A stretch of 40,000 bases of DNA from Leucobacter celer subsp. astrifaciens (lineage in GTDB: Bacteria > Actinomycetota > Actinomycetes > Actinomycetales > Microbacteriaceae): positions 1 through 40,000 of the forward strand of contig NZ_JHEI01000142.1 of assembly GCF_001273835.1 (NCBI RefSeq), in the 5' to 3' direction. A program made the position numbers and the translations under genes. The notes below the pieces were generated by a model. That model made no database searches and had not been told where the DNA came from. It saw nothing but the letters and a program-made list of their open reading frames with translations. This document shows positions 34,215 to 40,000 of this stretch, piece after piece (the first letter of the stretch is position 1; every line of letters starts with the position of its first letter).

Positions 34215-34990
34215 CAGGAGATCCAATCGGTGAGCTGCTTGCTGCCGGCCTCGCCAGCACGGAAAGCGTTCTTGAAGTGCGTGAGCGCACGAGCATGAGA
34301 CCCGGACTCTGAGACCCGGAAGACAGGGTTGATGAGGAACTGTCCCATGAGGCTGGTCGCGCGCGTGTTCGGGCGGGAACCGCGGGCGATCTTCATCACC
34401 GCGATCACCTGCGGAACGGATAGCGACGGGCAATGCCGGTGCGCGGCGACACGGTCGTCGAGATCGTAGGAGAGGCGCTGCGGCGGATTCGCCGCCACCC
34501 ACGACAGCAACTCCAGCACCGCAGCGTGATGACGCACGTCAATGACCTGGGAGACGACCGCGAAGGTGAGATCCACGACCTCCCCGAGTGGCGTGTACTC
34601 AGTCTCGTCCTCGCCGCCACCGGCGGGCATGGCTTCGGCGTACTCGAGCGGGACACCGCGGGTACCCCACATCTCCTGCCCCCACCTGAGCGTGCACGTC
34701 CAGAGATACGCCCAGGGCTCTTCTGCGACCGCCGCGTACCGTGCCGGGCACTTCTCCGGGTCCGTGCGGGTGGACAAGAGGCGTTCAATGATGAGGTTCA
34801 CCACTTCATCAGAGTCGGCCGCGTACCCCCAGCTCTTCGCGATCGACACCATGCTCGACGCGAAGAACTCGTGTAGTTGCTCGATGAACGCGAACCCCTC
34901 CGCCGACTTCAATACTTCGCCACCGGAGTCTGCGATGTCGGTGAGGATCGTGCGCTGACGCCACACCGAGAACTTCTCCACCTCACCCAT
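34214..34990 (-). CDS. Hypothetical protein of the maintenance operon
   Basis: A 258-residue soluble protein starting at ATG 34990 (MGEVEKFSVWRQR), overlapping the ParB-like gene by eight bases. It is mainly helical; the central region (SDEVVNLIIERLL, then EEPWAYLWTCTLRWGQEMWG) resembles the helical core of sigma-factor-like proteins and the later SLSVPQVIAVMKIARGSR could be a DNA-reading helix. That resemblance is weak and I do not assign it. Location between ParB-like and DUF2637-like genes suggests a role in replication, partition or copy control of the element. Confidence 0.75.
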   Translation of the reverse strand: MGEVEKFSVWRQRTILTDIADSGGEVLKSAEGFAFIEQLHEFFASSMVSIAKSWGYAADSDEVVNLIIERLLSTRTDPEKCPARYAAVAEEPWAYLWTCTLRWGQEMWGTRGVPLEYAEAMPAGGGEDETEYTPLGEVVDLTFAVVSQVIDVRHHAAVLELLSWVAANPPQRLSYDLDDRVAAHRHCPSLSVPQVIAVMKIARGSRPNTRATSLMGQFLINPVFRVSESGSHARALTHFKNAFRAGEAGSKQLTDWIS

Positions 34991-36026
34991 GGCGTGCCTC
35001 TTCCAGGCCGAGCAGTCGCATCGCCTGCGACGACAGCAACTTCGTCACCTCACCACCGAAGGCCCGCAGGTTCACTGACGGATCCCCGTCGAGATCGCAC
35101 TCGACAGCCATCACCGTGGCGAGGGCGTGCACGAGCGCCACACGCACCGCACGCAGGTTCTCCCGGCCAATCTGGTGTTCACCTGCGGCGAGGGCGAGAA
35201 CGTCGCGCATATCGGCCATCTCGACACGCTCCTGCAGGAGCGTCACGTCCCGTACCAGGTCATCCAGGCGCTTCTCCGCGGAACGCCGCTTCAACACCTC
35301 GGGATCCTCCTGCTGGCGCAACACCGCCTCATGCATCTTTTGGACGCCTTTGAAGACGGCCTCGACCTTCACGTTCGGGTCATGCAGCTTCTCGAAACCA
35401 CGCTCAGCAGCCTCACGAACCGCAGCAGGCGCTTCCTCACTCGCAGCGAGATCTCGAATCGTTGCCACCTTCTCAAGCCAGCGCTGATCATGGCCCGTTC
35501 GCACAAGTGCACCCTGACCGATTGAAGCAGGCGGTGGGCTTCCCGGTTTACTTCCGTCGGAAGTAAACCGGGAATCTACAATCTGGCCTCTTGTCGTCAG
35601 GGACTTCAGCCCTGCAATTGATCGGTTCTCTCCGATTTGAATCTGTAGCGCAGGGAGGTCGAAGGTTTCCCAGGCTGCGAGAATTTCCGCGGGTGAGAGA
35701 TCCTTACGCGCGCGATTGGTAACGAACTCGAGCACGCCCTCCTGTTCCTCGTCGAGGTTGGTATAGATCTCTGCCCGGATCGACTGCCAGCCCTCCTGCG
35801 TTGCTGCATCGAGGCGGTGGGCGCCGTCGATGAGCACGAGGATCCCGTTCGGCCGCTCCGAGACCGCGATGGGCACGATCTGCTTGCCGGTCTCTTGGAA
35901 GGAGCGCCGCAGTAAGCCGACGTGGTCCTGCGAGACCTCGCGCTGACGCTGCCTGACGATGATTGAGTCGACCGCGAGCTCAGCAGCACGGATCGTGACA
36001 TTCTCTGGCAGGATAGCTTGCTTCAT
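34983..36026 (-). CDS. ParB/Spo0J-like N-terminal-domain protein
   Basis: A 347-residue protein, ATG 36026 overlapping the previous stop (ATGA). Residues about 15-95 are a ParB/sulfiredoxin-like domain: VDSIIVRQRQRE, LRRSFQETGKQIVPIAVSE, then LIDGAHRLDAATQEGW, the motif that binds and hydrolyses CTP or other nucleotides in relatives. The centre is a linker and the C-terminal half is long-helical, suited to dimerisation. ParB proteins load at parS sites to segregate DNA; no ParA gene is seen next to it, so this may be a solo ParB-type regulator. A perfect 35-base palindrome lies within its own coding sequence at 35540-35574 and encodes part of the linker; it is an obvious candidate for its binding site. 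Confidence 0.85.
   Translation of the reverse strand: MKQAILPENVTIRAAELAVDSIIVRQRQREVSQDHVGLLRRSFQETGKQIVPIAVSERPNGILVLIDGAHRLDAATQEGWQSIRAEIYTNLDEEQEGVLEFVTNRARKDLSPAEILAAWETFDLPALQIQIGENRSIAGLKSLTTRGQIVDSRFTSDGSKPGSPPPASIGQGALVRTGHDQRWLEKVATIRDLAASEEAPAAVREAAERGFEKLHDPNVKVEAVFKGVQKMHEAVLRQQEDPEVLKRRSAEKRLDDLVRDVTLLQERVEMADMRDVLALAAGEHQIGRENLRAVRVALVHALATVMAVECDLDGDPSVNLRAFGGEVTKLLSSQAMRLLGLEEARHG
35540..35574. repeat. 35-base perfect palindrome inside the ParB-like gene
   Basis: Two 17-base arms (35540-35556 and 35558-35574) are exact reverse complements around a single centre base, core GGTTTACTTCCG. No other copy was noticed in the window. Inside a coding sequence such perfect symmetry needs selection at DNA level: a parS-like centromere, a replication or regulatory site, or a transcript hairpin are possible. 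The encoded linker residues (SRFTSDGSKPGS) look unconstrained. Confidence 0.85.
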
Positions 36027-36364
36027 GAGACTACCTTCAAGAAATCGGTGACTTCAACAGGGGTCTGGGCCTGATCCCAGACCAGAGCAACAACTTCGCC
36101 GGTGTGGACCACGCAGAGGTGTCGACGGGTCGGATGAGTGCGGCAGGTGCACTCACGTGCCCTTGCCGCGTGTACGGGGCAGTACGAACGGATCTGCTGG
36201 GTCAGCACCAATGACCAGCCGGCAGCAACGAGCCCCTCGAGCTGAGAGACCTGGTCATGCCAGCTCGCACCATAGGGCAGAGCCGAGGAGAGCGTGTCCT
36301 GCGCCCGACAGGTGCGAACCTCGCAGCGGATGCCGACGATCTCGCGACGCTGGATGCGCCCCAT
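36023..36364 (-). CDS. Small Cys/His-containing hypothetical protein
   Basis: A 113-residue protein from ATG 36364 (overlap TGATG with the gene before it). It has CEVRTC near residue 14-19 and a cluster SYCPVH...ECTCRTHPTRRHLCVVH at about 61-86 that could bind zinc. The C-terminus (VVALVWDQAQTPVEVTDFL) is strand-helix. No family recognised. It lies between the replication-initiator candidate and the ParB-like gene, overlapping both, so it is probably part of the replication or partition machinery. Confidence 0.68.
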   Translation of the reverse strand: MGRIQRREIVGIRCEVRTCRAQDTLSSALPYGASWHDQVSQLEGLVAAGWSLVLTQQIRSYCPVHAARARECTCRTHPTRRHLCVVHTGEVVALVWDQAQTPVEVTDFLKVVS

Positions 36365-37413
36365 CAGCGCTCACCCCTAACTGCGAGCATCTCTGCTTCG
36401 AGTTCCGCGAACGCGGAATCGACGGTGCGGCGGGCGAGCCCGCAATCGACGCAGTTCGCGCGATCGATCTCCGCCCACGAATCCGGACCCCACCAATGAT
36501 TCCCAGAAGCGCAGTTGACCACTGACCGCTTCGGTGAGCCCTCCTGGAGAGGCGAGAATCCCGTCGCATGAGCTGCACCGAGAAGCCAGCTCGACGGGTC
36601 TCTGGCAATCACCGCGGCGACTAGCGCTGCCGGGTTTCGGACAGCCCTGCCACGTTCTGCAGTTCGCAGCACGAGCTCCCGGACCGCTCGCACTACGTCA
36701 ATCTCAGCGAGGTCGACCCTTCCGCTAACTTCACGACGAATCTCAGCCATCGTCAACCGGAGATCCGGATGCAACCCTGCGAGCTCCGCGTCGATTTCTG
36801 CCTCGCGCGCGGTTACGGTCTGGTGGGTTGGTTGGTTTGAAGAAGAAATAGAACCAACCAACCAACCAGTTTTCTCTTCCTTAAAGGGGTGCGGATTTTC
36901 CTTCGGGTGCGGATTTTCCGCAGCCTGGGGTGCGGATTTTCCGCACCCATCACGATCTGGGGTTTTTTCGACCGGTGCGGATTTCCCGCACCCCACCTCT
37001 TCTTGTGTCTCGGCGTACTCCTCGTAGGGTTCGTCCAGGTCGATCAAGGCCTCATTTGCCGGTGTCGAGTACCCCGGTTCAGGATCCTGGAGGAAGAGGC
37101 GATAGCGCTTCTGCCCACCTCGAGGGCGACCAGAAGAGTCGACATAGTTCCGTGGATACCGGTCACGAATCTCGACGAGGAACCCCGCTTCGAGCAGCCG
37201 GCGCTTCGCCGCCTGCCAAGCGGATACCCCGAGATCGAGTTCCTTGCGGGCCTCGGTCTGAGACGGCATCCTCGACGGGTCGTGGGACAGTAGATACAGC
37301 AGGATCGAGAGCGGGTTCCCAGCGATTCGAGAGTCTCGCACCCACCAGTTGCGGTGCTGACCATACTCGCGTTCAAACGCGAGCCGAGGGCGAATGATCT
37401 GTGCTTCGCTCAT
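36364..37413 (-). CDS. Winged-helix replication-initiator candidate with internal iterons
   Basis: A 349-residue protein from ATG 37413 (ATGA overlap). The N-terminal part (about residues 20-105) is a winged helix like phage replisome organisers: WWVRDSRIAGNPLSILLYLL, MPSQTEARKELDLGVSAWQ, AKRRLLEAGFLVEIRD. The middle (about 125-200) is low-complexity because its DNA holds four iterons and a hairpin. The C-terminal part contains a helical domain and CASGNHWW...CVDCGL, a likely zinc site near 325. Layout (DNA-binding domain, iterons in the middle, interaction domain) recalls lambda O, whose gene contains the phage origin. A role in starting replication of the excised element is inference; a transcription regulator is the alternative. 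Confidence 0.78.
   Translation of the reverse strand: MSEAQIIRPRLAFEREYGQHRNWWVRDSRIAGNPLSILLYLLSHDPSRMPSQTEARKELDLGVSAWQAAKRRLLEAGFLVEIRDRYPRNYVDSSGRPRGGQKRYRLFLQDPEPGYSTPANEALIDLDEPYEEYAETQEEVGCGKSAPVEKTPDRDGCGKSAPQAAENPHPKENPHPFKEEKTGWLVGSISSSNQPTHQTVTAREAEIDAELAGLHPDLRLTMAEIRREVSGRVDLAEIDVVRAVRELVLRTAERGRAVRNPAALVAAVIARDPSSWLLGAAHATGFSPLQEGSPKRSVVNCASGNHWWGPDSWAEIDRANCVDCGLARRTVDSAFAELEAEMLAVRGER
36826..36994. repeat. Origin candidate: four iterons, A+T-rich spacer and hairpin inside the initiator gene
   Basis: The repeat GGGTGCGGATTTTCC (often extended by GCACCC) occurs at 36887-36901, 36905-36919, 36928-36942 and, with one change, 36974-36988. Start-to-start steps are 18, 23 and 46. 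To the left lie an A+T-richer stretch and a hairpin with 12-base arms, GGTTGGTTGGTT at 36826-36837 and its complement within 36852-36867. The repeats are read in two different frames (ENPHP and CGKSAP), so conservation is at DNA level. Confidence 0.8.
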
Positions 37414-38267
37414 GCGAGGTCCTCATGCTGGCGGAGGGCTTCCTGCAGGGCGATGTCGGAGACCTCGTCTGCGAGATCGTCATTTCCGTGGGTGTAGCTC
37501 TCGTCGACCAACACATCCAGGGCCAGGCCACGCCGTTCAAGTTCTGCTCGCGCGGCGGCGAAGAAGCCGTCACGAAAGCCGTCAAGCACCGCTGCCCGGT
37601 GCTGGTCCGCAGAACGGCGAGTATCGAGAGCCGCCATATACGCTACGAACTCCGGAATGCGATCAGCCTCAGCGCGCGACTTCACGACCGAATGCAGAGC
37701 GTCGGCCTGCTCAAAGAGAGCCACCAGGCGCGCGTTGTCCTCCGGGCTCCGGCCGAGCCATGATCCTTCAGCAGCAGCGCGGATCTCGCGAGCACGTTCG
37801 GCCTCCTCTGGCGTGCAAGCCACATCGAACATGCTGTCGTAGGCCGCAGCCTCGGAGCTCTCAAGCTCGCCGAGATCGGTGTCTATATGGCTGAGCGCCC
37901 CAGCCTGATCCAACTCGAACTCTGCGTCGCACCAAAGACGGATGGGCTCCGTGCGGAAGCGCAAGAGATCATCCGGCCGATCGCCGGCAGTCGCGGTGAC
38001 GATACCGTGCACGTGCGCCGCTTCCCACGAACCGGGCCGGGTGGCCAGCAGAGCGTCGATGCTACCGACATTCGCTGCGACCACGGCAAGCACATGGCAC
38101 GCGTACTCCGCAAAGTCGGCGCCCTCGCGGCGAGCGAGAGCCGTGAGCGCGGCGAATGCGTGACCCGCAAGTTCGTGAGGAGTGGGAGAATTGGTGATCT
38201 CGGGTGCTGTGAATTCGCTTCCAGGCTGTTCAACTGCGCGCGAGACCGTGTCATTATGGTGAGACAC
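37410..38267 (-). CDS. Hypothetical protein, first gene of the maintenance operon
   Basis: A 285-residue acidic soluble protein starting at GTG 38267 (VSHHNDTV), with an AAAGGAAC site upstream. Mostly helical (HAFAALTALARREGADFAEY, VAALFEQADAL-like segments, AAARAELERRGLALDVL) with no motif I can name. It heads seven genes on the minus strand (38267 to 33271), each overlapping the next by 1-8 bases, that include the initiator candidate, ParB-like and DUF2637-like proteins. Its expression may depend on the HTH switch just upstream. Function unknown. Confidence 0.75.
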   Translation of the reverse strand: MSHHNDTVSRAVEQPGSEFTAPEITNSPTPHELAGHAFAALTALARREGADFAEYACHVLAVVAANVGSIDALLATRPGSWEAAHVHGIVTATAGDRPDDLLRFRTEPIRLWCDAEFELDQAGALSHIDTDLGELESSEAAAYDSMFDVACTPEEAERAREIRAAAEGSWLGRSPEDNARLVALFEQADALHSVVKSRAEADRIPEFVAYMAALDTRRSADQHRAAVLDGFRDGFFAAARAELERRGLALDVLVDESYTHGNDDLADEVSDIALQEALRQHEDLA

Positions 38268-38295
38268 GTTTTGATGTTCCTTTCCGGGATGTCAC

Positions 38296-38329
38296 CCGAA
38301 CCCCTGGTGTTGGCGCACCGGGGGTTCGG
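38296..38329 (+). terminator. Strong hairpin between the small HTH gene and the maintenance operon
   Basis: Arms CCGAACCCC (38296-38304) and GGGGTTCGG (38321-38329) are perfect, extended by an inner GGTG/CACC pair. TCTTTTAC follows on the plus strand, so it could act as a terminator in that direction; in the minus direction, toward the operon, there is no T run and it may be an attenuator or a protein site. Confidence 0.5.
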
Positions 38330-38333
38330 TCTT

Positions 38334-38525
38334 TTACGGAGTGTTATCGATAGCCGCGAGGATCCGGTTGTAGTCGTCCACCTTCATCGAGGTCTTCCCG
38401 ACCAGGCGACGCCACACCCACAGATACGACTTGCCGCAACGGTGAGCCACCTCAGCGATGCTGAGCGGTGAATCGTCGATCCTTTTGGCAAGCGCCTTGC
38501 GTGCTTCACTTTCTGAAGGGGGCAT
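38334..38525 (-). CDS. Small HTH protein, Cro/excisionase-like
   Basis: A 63-residue DNA-binding protein from ATG 38525 (MPPSESEARKALAKRIDDS). A helix-turn-helix lies at about residues 21-43 (SIAEVAHRCGKSYLWVWRRLVG), followed by a short helix. Size and position, divergent from a larger XRE-type repressor and first before the maintenance operon, fit a Cro-like activator/antirepressor of the element (inference). Confidence 0.75.
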   Translation of the reverse strand: MPPSESEARKALAKRIDDSPLSIAEVAHRCGKSYLWVWRRLVGKTSMKVDDYNRILAAIDNTP

Positions 38526-38539
38526 GGGGCAACCGTAAC

Positions 38540-38576
38540 ACAGAATCTAAGAAATGTAGAACAAGATCTATTCTGT
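38540..38576. promoter_or_regulatory. Inverted repeat operator between the divergent HTH genes
   Basis: ACAGAAT (38540-38546) and ATTCTGT (38570-38576) form perfect arms 23 bases apart, with a smaller TAGA...TCTA symmetry (38557-38570) inside. The stretch is A+T-rich and lies between the two HTH genes, as expected for a cI/cro-type operator controlling both directions. Confidence 0.6.
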
Positions 38577-38619
38577 AGCGATTAGTGCGCTGTTGAATGA
38601 TTGCGCGTATTCTGGACAT

Positions 38620-38925
38620 ATGGGTGAGCCGAAGTATGAACAATCGCTGACTGAAGTCACATCACTGCGAGTGGGCTACCTGCTGTTGCTAAATGGGAAC
38701 ATGAGTCAGAAAGAACTTGCCATCGCGCTAGGGCTGACCCCTGGAAAGCTGAACCACAAGATCATCGGTCGCACGAAGTGGGCAGTGGAGGACCTGCTGG
38801 CACTCTCCGACTTCTTCGATGTCTCCCTTGACTACCTTGTCGGCCGAATGCCCCTTGAATCGGTCGCCCCAAACAAGAAAACCCCCGCTGCGGCGAGGGT
38901 TGAGGAAGGGCGAACTTCGGATTAA
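38620..38925 (+). CDS. XRE/cI-like repressor, 3' end inside the attachment region
   Basis: A 101-residue protein with an XRE helix-turn-helix (about residues 28-60: SQKELAIALGLTPGKLNHKI) and the common tail ...LSDFFDVSLDYLVGR. ATG 38620 is chosen since TATTCT (38608-38613) ends six bases before it, giving a leaderless mRNA; a TTG at 38593 is less likely. The last 15 or so codons run through a hairpin and into the tRNA-Lys half, where the stop TAA is supplied by the anticodon region. It probably keeps the element quiescent by repressing the divergent HTH gene and the operon behind it. Confidence 0.78.
   Translation: MGEPKYEQSLTEVTSLRVGYLLLLNGNMSQKELAIALGLTPGKLNHKIIGRTKWAVEDLLALSDFFDVSLDYLVGRMPLESVAPNKKTPAAARVEEGRTSD
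38878..38899 (-). terminator. Intrinsic terminator facing away from the tRNA promoter
   Basis: On the minus strand CCCTCGC (38899-38893), loop CGCA, GCGGGGG (38888-38882), then TTTT. A 7-bp stem with one G-T pair and a T run is a good terminator for transcription coming from the tRNA-Lys promoter. It lies only 12 bases after the tRNA fragment and inside the C-terminal codons of the XRE gene. Confidence 0.7.
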
Positions 38926-38959
38926 AAGTCCGATGCTCTACCAACTGAGCTAGAGGCCC
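38912..38959 (-). tRNA. 5' part of tRNA-Lys (anticodon TTT), T-arm and 3' acceptor missing
   Basis: Read on the minus strand from 38959: acceptor 5' strand GGGCCTC, D-arm GCTC...GAGC, anticodon stem TCGGA/TCCGA around loop CTTTTAA with anticodon TTT at 38926-38924. After the anticodon arm the sequence no longer fits a tRNA: no TTCGA loop and no GAGGCCC 3' acceptor strand. Its promoter side is intact. The break marks the edge of the inserted element; a full gene may be rebuilt at the other end, or this copy is dead. Confidence 0.8.
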
Positions 38960-38969
38960 GTGGTTACCG

Positions 38970-38975
38970 ATTCTA
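38970..38975 (-). promoter_or_regulatory. -10 box of the tRNA-Lys promoter
   Basis: TAGAAT on the minus strand lies 10 bases before the first tRNA base at 38959, normal spacing for a tRNA start with a short leader. The -35 is weak. It is on the chromosomal side of the junction. Confidence 0.55.
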
Positions 38976-39131
38976 TCGGGTTTCTCCGAGTCTCCGGTGC
39001 ACGTGGGGCGGGCGGCGGAGGCGTAGACTCGCGGGGTCCGGCCGGGAAGGCGGCGCACGGCCCCGATCCGGTCCAGATCCGAACCCGACCCGCCGGCGCG
39101 AGAGCACCGCACCGATCCCCGAGGGAGCCAT

Positions 39132-39767
39132 GTGACCCGAGAGCACCAGCGACCGGTCCTGCAGCCGACCGCCAGTTTCGACTGGATCATCGGCTCGGAC
39201 GAGCCGGGAGCCGCGCACCGCATCGCGCAGGAGACCTCCTGGGCGCTGCTCGACCGCGTGCGCGCCGGCGCCGACCCGGTCGTGGTGGAGCGCGTGGTGG
39301 GGCTCGCATCGGGCAGCGGCAGCGGTCTCGACGACATCGCGGAGCTGTGGGCCGAGGAGGGCACCCACTCGCTGGCCGGGGTGCTGTGGCGGCTGTACCT
39401 GCTGCGCAGGGTGGTCTCCGCCGATGCCGAGGGATCCGCCGAGCTGTTCCGTCGCGGCGCTACCGCGGCGGCGACGATCGACCCGATCGTCGCCGGGGCC
39501 GCTGAGCCGGTCACGCCGGTGTCGATCGCCGAGCTCTGCGACACGATCCTGCGCGGCGCGTTCACCGGTGATGTGGGCGATGCGCTCGACCGCGCGGCGA
39601 GCTACTGCCGGGTCATGTCGCTCGGAGCGGCGGATCTCGCCGACACGCGCGACGCCCACGACGACGCGCACGCCGCGCATCTCACCACTCGGGCGCTGCG
39701 CTACTCCAGCATGGCCCAGGAACTCCACGCCGGGGCGCGCCGCTGGCGCGACGGTACGCTCGCCTGA
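39132..39767 (+). CDS. Conserved actinobacterial hypothetical protein (chromosomal flank)
   Basis: A 211-residue soluble helical protein starting at GTG 39132 after GAGGGAG. It has GSDEPGAAHRIAQETSWALL, SLAGVLWRLYLLRRVV and ILRGAFTGDVGDALDRAA, a pattern I associate with a conserved single-copy family of Microbacteriaceae-type genomes; automatic labels for it vary and I see no enzymatic motif. Its higher GC and even codon use fit core chromosome, in contrast to the element to the left. It is likely to be the native neighbour of tRNA-Lys. Function unknown. Confidence 0.75.
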   Translation: MTREHQRPVLQPTASFDWIIGSDEPGAAHRIAQETSWALLDRVRAGADPVVVERVVGLASGSGSGLDDIAELWAEEGTHSLAGVLWRLYLLRRVVSADAEGSAELFRRGATAAATIDPIVAGAAEPVTPVSIAELCDTILRGAFTGDVGDALDRAASYCRVMSLGAADLADTRDAHDDAHAAHLTTRALRYSSMAQELHAGARRWRDGTLA

Positions 39768-39802
39768 ACGGCGCGGGCCGAGCGCGAGCGAATCCTCTGC
39801 GG

Positions 39803-39808
39803 TAGACT
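39803..39808 (+). promoter_or_regulatory. -10 box for a gene beyond the right edge
   Basis: TAGACT in a GGTAGACTGG context typical of strong actinobacterial promoters. The 185 bases after it hold no start codon that I can support, and a CCGCCTC...GAGGCGG-like symmetry (about 39850-39878), so a long structured leader for the next gene is likely. Confidence 0.45.
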
Positions 39809-40000
39809 GGTGCACGCCGGGCCGCAGTAACCCCGGGCTCCAATTTCTGCCGCCTCGAGCGGCCTTCCGCCGAGAGGCGTTCTGCGGTCCGGCCTTTCTC
39901 TGCCCTCGACCGACTGCCATCCCATGGCCTGGTCGGGGTCCTCGGCCCGCCCCGTTTCACCGACCGCTGCCGCTTCGTACGTCAGTAGTTGCTGCCTCGC

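Noticed and set aside
36887..36994. Repeats considered as a CRISPR array
   Set aside because: The units are only 15-21 bases with 3-25 base gaps of unequal size and lie inside a gene; there are no cas genes. Iterons fit better.
38860..38959. Complete tRNA-Lys
   Set aside because: No T-arm or matching 3' acceptor strand can be folded downstream of the anticodon arm; only the 5' part is present.

Overview
The window is high-GC DNA of an actinobacterium. The traits pointing there are LAXTG surface anchors (the class E sortase signal), a DtxR/IdeR-type iron box, mycobacterial-style SIP-ABC iron transport, AbiE and Fic modules, and leaderless start signals. Gene style suggests Microbacteriaceae (Leucobacter/Microbacterium range); this is inference, since no rRNA or housekeeping marker is present. 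Almost all of 1-38.96 kb looks like an integrated conjugative element. Its right edge abuts the 5' part of a tRNA-Lys(TTT) gene at 38,912-38,959, and ordinary chromosome follows. No integrase lies inside the window, so the other end is probably to the left.

Left part (1-8.8 kb): two divergent secreted surface proteins, one running off the edge beside what looks like an IS end; a zinc-ribbon/FHA protein whose gene and 3' flank are packed with the hexamer TGTCGC; then four small overlapping genes leading into a complete MobF relaxase-helicase (TraA type). 8.8-19.2 kb is cargo: a Fic protein, and an IclR regulator divergent from a six-gene operon. That operon encodes an oligopeptide/nickel-type ABC importer (lipoprotein, two permeases, one double ATPase) interleaved with two NtaA/SnaA/DszA-type flavin monooxygenases. 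It looks like an import-and-oxidise route for a small organic substrate.

19.2-24.2 kb is a scar region: an IS3 transposase tail, a truncated nucleotidyltransferase gene, a relic of a second MobF relaxase with an internal deletion, an intact AbiEi/AbiEii pair, a small unknown gene, and a full IS3-family element. The IS cuts off the 3' end of a large thioester-domain adhesin gene (24.2-27.3 kb). 28-33.1 kb is an iron cassette: a TetR regulator under a DtxR-like box, an IrtA-like SIP-ABC fusion and an IrtB-like partner.

33.3-38.3 kb is the element's maintenance module, seven minus-strand genes coupled end to end: an unknown protein, a winged-helix replication initiator candidate with iterons inside its own coding sequence, a small Cys-containing protein, a ParB-like protein with a 35-bp palindrome in its gene, an unknown protein, a tiny membrane protein and a DUF2637-like membrane protein. 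At the edge, two divergent small HTH proteins flank an inverted repeat, like a cI/cro switch. The strongest unexplained signals are the TGTCGC hexamer field, the origin-like iterons and hairpin inside the replication gene, the palindrome in the ParB-like gene, and the split tRNA-Lys boundary.
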